In this document: positions 47,301 to 61,680 of the stretch, in pieces
Position numbering within the stretch: position 1 is the first letter of the stretch
How the letters are laid out: each line of letters begins with the position of its first letter
Origin: Archivesica marissinica
Lineage: Eukaryota > Mollusca > Bivalvia > Venerida > Vesicomyidae
DNA: 64,000 nucleotides
Direction of reading: 5' to 3'
Assembly (NCBI GenBank): GCA_014843695.1
Contig: CM026403.1
Coordinates: forward strand, 73,610,152 to 73,674,151
The notes under the pieces: generated by a model
Database searches by the model: none
Seen by the model: only the letters and a program-made list of their open reading frames with translations
What the model was told of the DNA's origin: nothing
Position numbers and translations under genes: made by a program

Positions 47301-49537
47301 TAAGTAACTGACATGGATTGGTTAACCTATTCAACAATAAGTAACTGACATGGACTGGTTAACCTATTCAACAATAAGTAACCGACATGGACTGGTTAAC
47401 CTATTCAACAATATGTAACCGACATGGAATGGTTAACCTATTCAACAATAGGTAACTGACATGGACTGGTTAACCTATTCAACAATAAGTAACTGACATG
47501 GACTGGGTTAACCTATTCAACAATAAGTAACTGACATGGGTCTGGTTAACCTATTCAACAATAAGTAACCGACATGGACTGGTTAATCTATTCAACAATA
47601 AGTAACTGACATGGACTGGTTAACCTATTCAACAATAAGTAACTGACATGGACTGGTTAACCTATTCAACAATAAGTAACTGACATGGACTGGTTAACCT
47701 ATTCAACAATAAGTAACCGACATGGACTGGTTAACCTATTCAACAATAAGTAACTGACATGGACTGGTTAACCTATTCAACAATAAGTAACCGACATGGA
47801 CTGGTTAACCTATTCAACAATAAGTAACCGACATGGACTGGTTAATCTATTCAACAATAAGTAACTGACATGGACTGGTTAACCTATTCAACAATAAGTA
47901 ACTGACATGGACTGGTTAACCTATTCAACAATAAGTAACTGACATGGACTGGTTAACCTATTCAACAATAGGTAACTGACATGGACTGGTTAACCTATTC
48001 AACAATAAGTAACCGACATGGACTGGTTAACCTATTCAACAATAAGTAACCGACATGGACTGGTTAACCTATTCAACAATAAGTAACCGACATGGACTGG
48101 TTAACCTATTCAACAATAAGTAACTGACATGGATTGGTTAACCTATTCAACAATAAGTAACTGACATGGACTGGTTAACCTATTCAACAATAAGTAACCG
48201 ACATGGACTGGTTAACCTATTCAACAATAAGTAACCGACATGGACTGGTTAACCTATTCAACAATAGGTAACTGACATGGACTGGTTAACCTATTCAACA
48301 ATAAGTAACTGACATGGACTGGTTAACCTATTCAACAATAAGTAACCGACATGGACTGATTAACCTATTCAACAATAAGTAACTGACATGGATTGGTTAA
48401 CCTATTCAACAATAAGTAACTGACATGGACTGGTTAACCTATTCAACAATAAGTAACCGACATGGACTGGTTAACCTATTCAACAATAAGTAACCGACAT
48501 GGACTGGTTAACCTATTCAACAATAAGTAACTGACATGGACTGGTTAACCTATTCAACAATAAGTAACTGACATGGACTGGTTAACCTATTCAACAATAA
48601 GTAACCGACATGGACTGGTTAACCTATTCAACAATAAGTAACCGACATGGACTTGTTAATCTATTCAACAATAAGTAACTGACATGGACTGGTTAACCTA
48701 TTCAACAATAAGTAACTGACATGGACTGGTTAACCTATTCAACAATAAGTAACTGACATGGACTGGTTAACCTATTCAACAATAAGTAACCGACATGGAC
48801 TGGTTAACCTATTCAACAATAAGTAACAGACATGGACTGGTTAACCTATTCAACAATAAGTAACTGACATGGACTGGTTAACCTATTCAACAATAAGTAA
48901 CCGACATGGACTGGTTAACCTATTCAACAATAAGTAACTGACATGGACTGGTTAACCTATTCAACAATAAGTAACTGACATGGACTGGTTAACCTATTCA
49001 ACAATAAGTAACTGACATGGACTGGTTTACCTATTCAACAATAAGTAACCGACATGGACTTGTTAACCTATTCAACAATAAGTAACTGACATGGACTGGT
49101 TAACCTATTCAACAATAAGTAACTGACATGAACTGGTTAACCTATTCAACAATAAGTAACTGACATGGACTGGTTAACCTATTCAACAATAAGTAACTGA
49201 CATGGACTGGTTAAGCTATTCAACAATAAGTAACTGACATGGACTGGTTAACCTATTCAACAATAAGTAACTGACATGAACTGGTTAACCTATTCAACAA
49301 TAAGTAACTGACATGGACTGGATAACCTATTCAACAATAAGTAACTGACATGGACTGGTTAAGCTATTCAACAATAAGTAACTGACATGGACTGGTTAAC
49401 CTATTCAATAATAACTAACTGACATGGACTGGTTAACCTATTCAACACTAAGTAACCGACATGGACTGGTTAACCTATTCAACAATAAGTAACTGACATG
49501 GACTGGTTAACCTATTCAACAATAAGTAACTGACATG
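44385..49537. repeat. 37-bp satellite, about 139 copies
   Basis: Period 37 bp (GACATGG at 44,391 and 44,428). The unit contains GACATGGACTGGTTAACCTA and TTCAACAATAAGTAAC. Main variants are GTAACC, GTAACT and GTAACA before GACATGG. Blocks repeat, for example the rare TTCAATAATAACTAACTG variant occurs near 46,180, 46,520 and 49,400. Same period as the array at 6,744 but unrelated sequence. Confidence 0.95.
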
Positions 49538-50130
49538 GATCTACAGTTTTTGTAAGCATATTTAGAGGTCTGTAGCCTTGAAAGAGTTAAAGGAATTGTG
49601 ACAGGAGTGTATCTTTAGCTGTAGACATCAGCCTGATAAGGTGATGTTGTGGAAACTAACTGAATCTGATATGCTAATTTGCTCATAGAGGCATTCACCA
49701 GGGATCAATATCTGCACTGCACATGTATACATCTCTAATTGCAACATTTCACCATTAATTGTCTCTGTTTTTCATCACTTGTCTCATTCTAGCTGGCTCT
49801 TAAGAAGAACAGTTTGTCTATGTTAGGCAGTGGAATTATGTCATTCCTAGTTTGATAGTCCTTGTACAGATATTTTCCATTTAGCATGTGCAGCAATTTG
49901 TGGTCCATAGCCTTTCATGTCACTTGTATTGTAAAACTATTTATTGATTTTCTGTAATGTTAGGTTTTCAATTAGTGGTATAATTTGATCTTAGCTATAT
50001 TTTGTACAAAAACAACTGAAGAAAAAATTGGGAATGGATATTTGATTAAATGTAGCATTTTACTATGCTAAGTATTAAAATTTCAAGTAAACGCCATCAT
50101 AATTATGGCTTTAGCGTTGATTATGCATCC
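49538..50130. other. Single-copy island between two satellites
   Basis: About 590 bp of ordinary AT-rich DNA, the largest non-repeat stretch between 32.2 and 59 kb. No clear gene. One 36-bp open segment (49,605-49,640) between ACAG and GTGATG could be a small exon but is weak. Confidence 0.5.
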
Positions 50131-50745
50131 TCTGCATGCACACAACTAGCTCGATACAACCTCTGTACACTACTAGCTCGATACAACCTCTGCACACTAC
50201 TAGCTCGATACAACCTCTGCACACTACTAGCACGATACAACCTCTGCACACTACTAGCTCGATACAACCTCTGTACACTACTAGCTCGATACAACCTCTG
50301 TACACTACTAGCTCGATACAACCTCTGCACACTACTAGCTCGATACAACCTCTGCACACTACTAGCACGATACAACCTCTGCACACTACTAGCTCGATAC
50401 AACCTCTGCACACTACTAGCTCGATACAACCTCTGCACACTACTAGCACGATACAACCTCTGCAAACAACTAGCTCGATACAACCTCTGCACACTACTAG
50501 CTCGATACAACCTCTGCACACTACTAGCTCGATACAACCTCTGCACACTACTAGCTTGATACAACCTCTGCACACTACTAGCTCAATACAACCTCTGCAC
50601 ACTACTAGCTCGATACAACCTCTGCACACTACTAGCTCGGTACAACCTCTGCACACAACTAGCTCGATACAACCTCTGCACACTACTACCTCGATACAAC
50701 CTCTGCACACTACTAGCTCGATACAACATAACCTCTGCACACTAC
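50131..50745. repeat. 27-bp minisatellite, about 22 copies
   Basis: The unit contains CTAGCTCGATACAACCTCTG and a CACACTA end, period 27 bp, so each frame repeats every 9 codons; open frames of 150-214 codons on both strands follow from that. It passes without a break into the 32-bp form. Confidence 0.93.
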
Positions 50746-53700
50746 TAGCTCAATACAACATAACCACTTCACACTTCTAGTTCAATAAAACATAACCTCT
50801 GCACACTACTAGCTCGATACAACATAACCACTGCACACTACAAGCACAATACAACATAACCTTGATACAACATAACCTCTGCACACTACTAGCTCAATAC
50901 AACATAACCTTGATACAACATAACCTCTGCACACTACTAGCTCAATACAACATAACCTTGATACAACATAACCACTGCACACTACTAGCTCAATACAACA
51001 TAACCTCTGCACACTACTAGCTCGATACAACATAACCTCTGCACACTACTAGCTCGATACAACATAACCTCGATACAACATAACAACTGCACATTACTAG
51101 CTCAATACAACATAACCTCTGCACACTACTAGCTCGATACAACATAACCTCTGCACACTACTAGCTCAATACAACATAACCTCTGCACACTACTAGCTCG
51201 ATACAACATAACCACTGCACACTACTAGCTCAATACAACATAACCTCAATACAACATAACCTCTGCACACTACTAGCTCGATACAAAATAACCACTGCAC
51301 ACTACTAGCTCAATACAACATAACCTCGATACAACATAACCTCTGCACACTACTAGCTCGATACAACATAACCACTGCACACTACTAGCTCAATACAACA
51401 TAACCTCGATACAACATAACCTTTGCACACTACTAGCTCAATACAACATAACCTCGATACAACATAACCTCTGCACACTACTAGCTTGATACAACATAAC
51501 CTCTGCACACTACTAGCTCGATACAACATAACCTCTGCACACTACTAGCTCGATACAACATAACCACTGCACACTACTAGCTCAATACAACATAACCTTG
51601 ATACAGCATAACCACTGCACACTACTAGCTTGATAAAACATAACCACTGCACACTACTAGCTCAATACAACATAACCACTGCACACTACTAGCTCAATAC
51701 AACATAACCTCTGCACACTACTAGCTTGATACAACATAACCACTGCACACTACTAGCTCAATACAACATAACCACTGCACACTACTAGCTCAATACAACA
51801 TAACCTCTGCACACTACTAGCTTGATACAACATAACCACTGCACACTACTAGCTCGATACAACATAACATCGATACAACATAACCTCGATATAACATAAC
51901 CTCTGCACACTACTAGCTCAATACAACATAACCTCTGCACACTACTAGCTCAATACAACATAACCTCTGCACACTACTAGCTCGATACAACATAACCTCT
52001 GCACACTACTAGCTCAATACAACATAACCACTTCACACTTCTAGTTCAATACAACATAACCTCTGCACACTACTAGCTTGATACAACATAACCTCTGCAC
52101 ACTACTAGCTCAATACAACATAACCACTGCACACTACTAGTTCAATACAACATAACCTCTGCACACTACTAGCTCAATAAAACATAACCTCTGCACACTA
52201 CTAGCTCAATACAACATAACCTTGATACAACATAACCACTGCACACTACTAGCTCAATACAACATAACCTCTGCACACTACTAGCTCGATACAACATAAC
52301 CTCTGCACACTACTAGCTCAATACAACATAACCTCGATACAACATAACCACTGCACACTACTAGCTCAATACAACATAACCTTGATACAACATAACCATT
52401 GCACACTACTAGCTCAATACAACATAACCTTGATACAACATAACCTCTGCACACTACTAGCTCAATACAACATAACCTCTGCACACTACTAGCTTGATAC
52501 AACATAACCTCTGCACACTACTAGCTCAATACAACATAACCTTGATACAACATAACCACTGCACACTACTAGCTCAATACAACATAACCTTGATACAACA
52601 TAACCTCTGCACACTACTAGCTCAATACAACATAACCTTGATACAACATAACCTCTGCACACTACTAGCTCAATACAACATAACCTTGATACAACATAAC
52701 CACTGCACACTACTAGCTCAATACAACATAACCTCTGCACACTACTAGCTCGATACAACATAACCTCTGCACACTACTAGCTCGATACAACATAACCTCG
52801 ATACAACATAACCACTGCACATTACTAGCTCAATACAACATAACCTCTGCACACTACTAGCTCAATACAACATAACCTCGATACAACATAACCTCTGCAC
52901 ACTACTAGCTTGATACAACATAACCTCTGCACACTACTAGCTCGATACAACATAACCACTGCACACTACTAGCTCAATACAACATAACCTTGATACAGCA
53001 TAACCACTGCACACTACTAGCTTGATAAAACATAACCACTGCACACTACTAGCTCAATACAACATAACCTCTGCACACTACTAGCTTGATACAACATAAC
53101 CACTGCACACTACTAGCTCAATACAACATAACATCGATACAACATAACCTCGATATAACATAACCTCTGCACACTACTAGCTCAATACAACATAACCTCT
53201 GCACACTACTAGCTCAATACAACATAACCTCTGCACACTACTAGCTTGATACAACATAACCTCTGCACACTACTAGCTCGATACAACATAACCTCTGCAC
53301 ACTACTAGCTCAATACAACATAACCACTTCACACTTCTAGTTCAATACAACATAACCTCTGCACACTACTAGCTTGATACAACATAACCTCTGCACACTA
53401 CTAGCTCAATACAACATAACCACTGCACACTACTAGTTCAATACAACATAACCTCTGCACACTACTAGCTCAATAAAACATAACCTCTGCACACTACTAG
53501 CTCAATAAAACATAACCTCTGCACACTACTAGCTCAATACAACATAACCTTGATACAACATAACCTCTACACACTACTAGCTCAATACAACATAACCTTG
53601 ATACAACATAACCTCTGCACACTACTAGCTCAATACAACATAACCTTGATACAACATAACCACTGCACACTACTAGCTCAATACAACATAACCTCTGCAC

Positions 53701-56700
53701 ACTACTAGCTCGATACAACATAACCTCTGCACACTACTAGCTCAATACAACATAACCTCGATACAACATAACCACTGCACACTACTAGCTCAATACAACA
53801 TAACCTTGATACAACATAACCATTGCACACTACTAGCTCAATACAACATAACCTTGATACAACATAACCTCTGCACACTACTAGCTCGATACAACATAAC
53901 CTCTGCACACTACTAGCTTGATACAACATAACCTCTGCACACTACTAGCTCAATACAACATAACCTCTGCACACTACTAGCTCAATACAATATAACCACT
54001 GCACACTACTAGCTCGATACAACATAACCTCGATACAACATAACCTTTGCACACTACTAGCTCAATACAACATAACCTCTGCACACTATTAGTTCAATAC
54101 AGCATAACCTCGATACAACATAACCTTTGCACACTACTAGCTCAATACAACATAACCTCTGCACACTACTAGCTCAATACAACATAACCTCTGCACACTA
54201 CTAGCTCAATACAACATAACCTCTGCACACTACTAGCTTGATACAACATAACCTCTGCACACTACTAGCTCAATACAACATAACCACTGCACACTACTAG
54301 TTCAATACAACATAACCTCTGCACACTACTAGCTCAATAAAACATAACCTCTGCACACTACTAGCTCAATAAAACATAACCTCTGCACACTACTAGCTCG
54401 ATACAACATAACCTTGATACAACATAACCACTGCACACTACAAGCACAATACAACATAACCTTGATACAACATAACCTCTGCACACTACTAGCTCAATAC
54501 AACATAACCTTGATACAACATAACCTCTGCACACTACTAGCTCAATACAACATAACCTTGATACAACATAACCACTGCACACTACTAGCTCAATACAACA
54601 TAACCTCTGCACACTACTAGCTCGATACAACATAACCTCTGCACACTACTAGCTCGATACAACATAACCTCGATACAACATAACAACTGCACATTACTAG
54701 CTCAATACAACATAACCTCTGCACACTACTAGCTCGATACAACATAACCTCTGCACACTACTAGCTCAATACAACATAACCTCTGCACACTACTAGCTCG
54801 ATACAACATAACCACTGCACACTACTAGCTCAATACAACATAACCTCAATACAACATAACCTCTGCACACTACTAGCTCGATACAAAATAACCACTGCAC
54901 ACTACTAGCTCAATACAACATAACCTCGATACAACATAACCTCTGCACACTACTAGCTCGATACAACATAACCACTGCACACTACTAGCTCAATACAACA
55001 TAACCTCGATACAACATAACCTTTGCACACTACTAGCTCAATACAACATAACCTCGATACAACATAACCTCTGCACACTACTAGCTTGATACAACATAAC
55101 CTCTGCACACTACTAGCTCGATACAACATAACCTCTGCACACTACTAGCTCAATACAACATAACCTTGATACAGCATAACCACTGCACACTACTAGCTTG
55201 ATACAGCATAACCACTGCACACTACTAGCTTGATAAAACATAACCACTGCACACTACTAGCTCAATACAACATAACCTCTGCACACTACTAGCTTGATAC
55301 AACATAACCACTGCACACTACTAGCTCGATACAACATAACATCGATACAACATAACCTCGATATAACATAACCTCTGCACACTACTAGCTCAATACAACA
55401 TAACCTCTGCACACTACTAGCTCAATACAACATAACCTCTGCACACTACTAGCTCGATACAACATAACCTCTGCACACTACTAGCTCAATACAACATAAC
55501 CACTTCACACTTCTAGTTCAATACAACATAACCTCTGCACACTACTAGCTTGATACAACATAACCTCTGCACACTACTAGCTCAATACAACATAACCACT
55601 GCACACTACTAGCTCAATACAACATAACCACTGCACACTACTAGTTCAATACAACATAACCTCTGCACACTACTAGCTCAATAAAACATAACCTCTGCAC
55701 ACTACTAGCTCAATACAACATAACCTTGATACAACATAACCACTGCACACTACTAGCTCAATACAACATAACCTCTGCACACTACTAGCTCGATACAACA
55801 TAACCTCTGCACACTACTAGCTCAATACAACATAACCTCGATACAACATAACCACTGCACACTACTAGCTCAATACAACATAACCTTGATACAACATAAC
55901 CATTGCACACTACTAGCTCAATACAACATAACCTTGATACAACATAACCTCTGCACACTACTAGCTCAATACAACATAACCTCTGCACACTACTAGCTTG
56001 ATACAACATAACCTCTGCACACTACTAGCTCAATACAACATAACCTTGATACAACATAACCACTGCACACTACTAGCTCAATACAACATAACCTTGATAC
56101 AACATAACCTCTGCACACTACTAGCTCAATACAACATAACCTTGATACAACATAACCTCTGCACACTACTAGCTCAATACAACATAACCCCACACCACTT
56201 GATACAACATAACCTCTGCACACTACTAGCTCAATACAACATAACCTTGATACAACATAACCTCTGCACACTACTAGCTCAATACAACATAACCTCGATA
56301 CAACATAACCTCTGCACACTACTAGCTCAATACAACATAACCTTGATACAACATAACCTCTGCACACTACTAGCTCAATACAACATAACCTTGATACAAC
56401 ATAACCACTGCACACTACTAGCTCAATACAACATAACCTCTGCACACTACTAGCTCGATACAACATAACCTCTGCACACTACTAGCTCAATACAACATAA
56501 CCTTGATACAGCATAACCACTGCACACTACTAGCTTGATACAACATAACCACTGCACACTACTAGCTCAAACAACAAACCTCGATACAACATAACCTCTG
56601 CACACTACTAGCTTGATACAACATAACCTCTGCACACTACTAGCTCGATACAACATAACCACTGCACACTACTAGCTCAATACAACATAACCTTGATACA

Positions 56701-58556
56701 GCATAACCACTGCACACTACTAGCTTGATAAAACATAACCACTGCACACTACTAGCTCAATACAACATAACCTCTGCACACTACTAGCTTGATACAACAT
56801 AACCACTGCACACTACTAGCTCAATACAACATAACATCGATACAACATAACCTCGATATAACATAACCTCTGCACACTACTAGCTCAATACAACATAACC
56901 TCTGCACACTACTAGCTCAATACAACATAACCTCTGCACACTACTAGCTTGATACAACATAACCTCTGCACACTACTAGCTCGATACAACATAACCTCTG
57001 CACACTACTAGCTCAATACAACATAACCACTTCACACTTCTAGTTCAATACAACATAACCTCTGCACACTACTAGCTTGATACAACATAACCTCTGCACA
57101 CTACTAGCTCAATACAACATAACCACTGCACACTACTAGTTCAATACAACATAACCTCTGCACACTACTAGCTCAATAAAACATAACCTCTGCACACTAC
57201 TAGCTCAATAAAACATAACCTCTGCACACTACTAGCTCAATACAACATAACCTTGATACAACATAACCTCTACACACTACTAGCTCAATACAACATAACC
57301 TTGATACAACATAACCTCTGCACACTACTAGCTCAATACAACATAACCTTGATACAACATAACCACTGCACACTACTAGCTCAATACAACATAACCTCTG
57401 CACACTACTAGCTCGATACAACATAACCTCTGCACACTACTAGCTCAATACAACATAACCTCGATACAACATAACCACTGCACACTACTAGCTCAATACA
57501 ACATAACCTTGATACAACATAACCATTGCACACTACTAGCTCAATACAACATAACCTTGATACAACATAACCTCTGCACACTACTAGCTCGATACAACAT
57601 AACCTCTGCACACTACTAGCTTGATACAACATAACCTCTGCACACTACTAGCTCAATACAACATAACCTCTGCACACTACTAGCTCAATACAACATAACC
57701 ACTGCACACTACTAGCTCGTTACAACATAACCTCTGCACACTACTAGCTCAATACAACATAACCTCTGCACACTACTAGCTCAATACAACATAACCACTG
57801 CACACTACTAGCTCAATACAACATAACCACTGCACACTACTAGCTCGATACAACATAACCTCGATACAACATAACCTTTGCACACTACTAGCTCAATACA
57901 ACATAACCTCTGCACACTATTAGTTCAATACAGCATAACCTCGATACAACATAACCTTTGCACACTACTAGCTCAATACAACATAACCTCTGCACACTAC
58001 TAGCTCAATACAACATAACCTCTGCACACTACTAGCTCAATACAACATAACCTCTGCACACTACTAGCTCGATACAACATAACCACTGCACACTACTAGC
58101 TCAATACAACATAACCACTGCACACTACTAGCTCAATAGAACATAACCACTGCAAACTACTAGCTCAATACAACATAACCTCTGCACACTACTAGCTTGA
58201 TACAACATAACCACTGCACACTACTAGCTCAATACAACATAACCATTGCACACTACTAGCTCAATACAACATAACCACTGCAAACTACTAGCTCGATACA
58301 ACATAACCTCTGTACACTACTAGCTCAATACAACATAACCTCGATGCAACATAACCTCTGCACACTACTAGCTCAATACAACATAACCTCGATACAACAA
58401 AACCTTTGCACACTACTAGCTCAATACAACATAACCTCTGCACACTACTAGCTCAATACAACATAACCACTGCACACTACTAGCTCGATACAACATAACC
58501 TCTGCACACTACTAGCTCAATACAACATAACCACTGCACACTACTAGCTCAATACA
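50746..58556. repeat. 32-bp satellite with nested higher-order repeats, 7.8 kb
   Basis: Same core as the preceding 27-bp array plus 5 bases (ATAAC) after ATACAAC, period 32 bp, with frequent extra 16-bp pieces (CTTGATACAACATAAC). Large exact duplications: 50,810-51,550 recurs at 54,410-55,150 with an offset of exactly 3,600 bp, and the 53,497-53,929 region recurs at 57,200-57,632 (offset 3,703). The segment at 52,281-52,505 appears four times (also 53,705, 55,785 and 57,408). Confidence 0.94.
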
Positions 58557-59073
58557 ACTTACAGTATTTCAAAAGCCTGCTATAACCGACTTACTGTATT
58601 TCAAATACCTGCTATAACCGACTTACTGTATTTCAAAAACCTGCTATAACTGACTTACTATATTTCAAAGGCCTGCTATAACCGACTTACTGTATTTCAA
58701 ATACCTGCTATAGCTGACTTACTGTATTTCAAAAGCCTGCTATAACCGACTTACTGTATTTCAAATACCTGCTATAGCCGACTTACTGTATTTCAAAAAC
58801 CTGCTATTTATTCTCGACTTACTGTATTTCAAAAGCCTGCTATAACCGACTTACTGTATTTCAAAAGCCTGCTATAACCGACTTACTGTATTTCAAAAGC
58901 CTGCTATAACCGACTTACTGTATTTCAAAAGCCTGCTATAACCGGCTTACTGTATTTCAAAAGCCTGCTATAACCGACTTACTGTATTTCAAAAACCTGC
59001 TATAACCGACTTACTATATTTCAAAAGCCTGCTATAACCGGCTTACTGTATTTCAAAAACCTGCTATAACCGA
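58557..59073. repeat. 32-bp minisatellite, 16 copies
   Basis: Unit ACTGTATTTCAAAAGCCTGC plus TATAACCGACTT, period 32 bp. Directly abuts the previous array, sharing only the unit length. Confidence 0.94.
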
Positions 59074-59460
59074 CTTCCTACTGATGTCACTCATTTGCCT
59101 GTACCATGTTGTCATTAATTGTGCACACTTATTTATGATTAAAGATGTCTTTAAGTTTATGGTACTGATTCATAATTACACAATTACTTTATTCACTGCG
59201 CTATCACCACTTCCACTTTGCTACAGTTTCGTAGACGCATGTGCTGAAAGCTTGCCTTTTAATTTTTAAGCATTCATCTGTTAATCTGATACAGCTTGCA
59301 ACTAATCCAAGTAAAATAAATGTGGCATTTCTTGTCAATCTGTACATGTACATGTAATGTTAGCGAAAAAACGGTGAAAACCACATGGTGGCCATAAAAA
59401 CTAGTGATCAACATGTAGGGTATAATATTAGATATTCTAGAGAACAATTTGGGTAAAATA
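59074..59460. other. Single-copy stretch, no gene recognised
   Basis: A 61-codon frame at 59,084-59,269 is hydrophobic but matches no family I know. No rogdi-like exon is apparent. Confidence 0.5.
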
Positions 59461-59612
59461 GTCGCCCTAGGGCCCGGGCTTCGCCTCTTGGAGCCCCACT
59501 TCTCCCTAAAATACCATATTTTGTTGAAATTTATTAAAGAACACCAATTAAGGACGTGATCTCGTGCTTTCTCACTTCTCCCAAAAATTCTGACCTAGAA
59601 TCATGATCCCTG
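59461..59612 (-). repeat. Interspersed repeat R5, copy 2
   Basis: Minus-strand copy of the repeat at 31,400-31,670 (complement begins near TTCTAGGTCAGAATTTTTGG and ends AGGGAGAAGTGGGG). About 90 bases shorter in the middle. Confidence 0.72.
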
Positions 59613-59762
59613 AAGTTTATATTACCGGGTTTACAGTATGAGATGCACAATTCAAATGTCCAATAATGGAAATTTGTTAGTCAGATAATGGCAGCAAGAA
59701 ATAATCCATCCTTCATTTGCCTAAATTATCAAGTTGTGACTTTTATGTGTGTGAGTTTGTGT

Positions 59763-60232
59763 TGCAATTTCATTGTGTGTTCTATTGGGGACATTTGGAT
59801 AGCAATTTCATTGTGTGTTCTATTGGGGACATTTGGATAGCATTTTCATTGTGTGTTCTATTGGGGACATTTCGATAGCATTTTCATTGTGTGTTCTATT
59901 GGGGACATTTGGATAGCATTTTCAGTGTGTGTTCTATTGGGGACATTTGGATAGCATTTTCATTGTGTGTTCTATTGGGGACATTTGGATAGCAATTTCA
60001 TTGTGTGTTCTATTGGGGACATTTGGATAGCATTTTCAGTGTGTGTTCTATTGGGGACATTTGGATAGCAATTTCATTGTGTGTTCTATTGGGGACATTT
60101 GGATAGCATTTTCATTGTGTGTTCTATTGGGGACATTTGGATAGCATTTTCATTGTGTGTTCTATTGGGGACATTTGGATAGCATTTTCAGTGTGTGTTC
60201 TATTGGAGACATTTGGATAGCATTTTCATTAA
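59763..60232. repeat. 38-bp minisatellite, about 12 copies
   Basis: The unit contains TGTGTGTTCTATTGGGGACA and TTTGGATAGCA, period 38 bp. Three variant types (AATTTCATT, TTTTCATT and TTTTCAGT) alternate. Confidence 0.94.
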
Positions 60233-60351
60233 AGAGACACTATCGTATGGAATAAAAATATTATCAAATTTGAAATTTTCAGTACATATAGCAATACAAG
60301 AAGCACTGCTATTACACATTCTTCCATTTTAATTTTAATAATTATTTTCCA

Positions 60352-60617
60352 GTCCGCCTCCGTGGTCGAGTGGTTAAGGTCGCTGACTTGTATACCACTG
60401 TAACCTATCATCACTGATGGTCACGGGTTCGAGCCCCGCTCAGGCCGTGTCTCATTTATATGAAAAAGTTGGCAGTTTCTTACGGAGGTTGGTGCACCCA
60501 AGTACTGGTTAACCGCTGGAGCCTGCCCAGGAAAGGTGTTGTTAAGTAAACTGCCCGCCGGCGATATAGCCCAAAATGGTGCTGATGCAGGCGTAAAACC
60601 CGAAATATAACATAACA
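60352..60617 (+). mobile_element. SINE-1 copy
   Basis: Full-length: GTCCGCCTCCG, box A TGGTCGAGTGG, box B GGGTTCGAGCC, the AAAAAGTTGGCAGTTTC body, the GATGCAGGCGTAAAACCCG tail and an (AACAT)n-like end. Followed after about 15 bases by a SINE-2. Confidence 0.88.
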
Positions 60618-60632
60618 TAATAATTATTTTCC

Positions 60633-60834
60633 ATCTCCGTGGCCTAGTGGTTAATGCGTCCACCGATGAAGTGGGAGGTCGAAGGTTTGAACCTCTTCAG
60701 GGGTTCGTTCTGATATGGCCTAGCTCCTGGCATACAAGCATAGGATTCGGGAAGTACTGATATTCATAAAAAGAGGTTTCTCAAGTCAGAAATAGCTGAC
60801 CCTTTGAATAGGGGTGACACTATAATAAACAAAC
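60633..60834 (+). mobile_element. SINE-2 copy
   Basis: Box A TGGCCTAGTGG and box B AGGTTTGAACC (one substitution from consensus). The body has AGGATTCGGGAAG and the tail GGGTGACACTATAATAAAC. Its tail has been amplified into the tandem array that follows. Confidence 0.85.
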
Positions 60835-60992
60835 AAGGCCCTAAAAAATAGGGGCGACACTATAATAAACAAACAAGGCCCTAAAAAATAGGGGCGACAC
60901 TAATAAACAAACAAGGCCCTAAAAAATAGGGGCGACACTATAATAAACAAACAAGGCCCTAAAAAATAGGGGCGACACTATAATAAACAAAC
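60809..60992. repeat. 40-bp tandem array grown from SINE-2 tail
   Basis: Copies start at 60,809, 60,849, 60,889, 60,927 and 60,967. Each contains TAGGGGCGACACTATAATAA and an ACAAACAAGGCCCTAAAAAA part. The first copy is the SINE-2 tail itself (GGGGTGACAC), so the repeat was seeded by the SINE. Confidence 0.9.
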
Positions 60993-61220
60993 ACTTTTAC
61001 ATGTATAACAAACTGAAAGTGAAAGTACCAGTTTGCTGAATCGGTTGGCCACGACCTGCCACGACCTGCGTACATTCGGAACGCTCTTTATCAGCAATCA
61101 GAACAGACATCAAAGATGTGTCACTCAAGCATTGTTTACATATGTTTGTTGATAAACGACGGTGCTATATAATATTTACTTGATTTGTTTTCGTTTTTCT
61201 GTTCGCATATTGTGATTACA

Positions 61221-61481
61221 CAGTCTATAGAAGTCGTGATAGCGCAGTGGTGCGAAATACCTGGAGTTCATGCTAAGCTATAGCCGTTACGATTGTTGTT
61301 AAACACACAGTCTATAGAAGTCGTGATAGCGCAGTGGTGCGAAATGCCTGGAGTTCACACCAAGCTATAGCCGTTACGATTGTTGTTAAACACACAGTCT
61401 ATAGAAGTCGTGATAGCGCAGTGGTGCGAAAAGAAGAGTTCATGCCAAGCTGTAGCCATTACGATTGTGCCCATATGCATG
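61221..61481 (+). repeat. 87-bp triplication of SINE-3 head
   Basis: Three copies start at 61,221, 61,308 and 61,395 (CAGTCTATAGAAGTCGTG, with polymerase III box A-like TAGCGCAGTGG). The third lacks a few bases (GCGAAAAGAAGAG) and runs into the SINE-3 body. Box B is not clearly kept. Confidence 0.85.
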
Positions 61482-61612
61482 GCATTTAAATTCCACATTG
61501 CCTCTAGCTCCTGACGATGGATTCCATCAGGAATGATGTATCGAGAGTAATTAATGCAAGTTGTAGGAACTTGTTTCGCAATTGAGCTAACATAAATTTG
61601 TATAAATTAATG
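61482..61612 (+). mobile_element. SINE-3 body with head
   Basis: GGCATTTAAATTCCACATTG, GATGGATTCCATCAGGAATG and AACATAAATTTGTATAAA. Joined to the tRNA-like head on its left, it shows that the headless copies at 27,735 and 31,195 belong to a SINE family. Confidence 0.78.
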
Positions 61613-61680
61613 GAAATTCCGATTAGTGTCGCTTTACAGAAAATAGGATTTGAATAAAAGTTCCATTGATTTACAGTTGT

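Noticed and set aside
50065..50780. Overlapping frames of 150-214 codons on both strands
   Set aside because: The 27-bp array is open in several frames on both strands; no coding signal outside the repeat.
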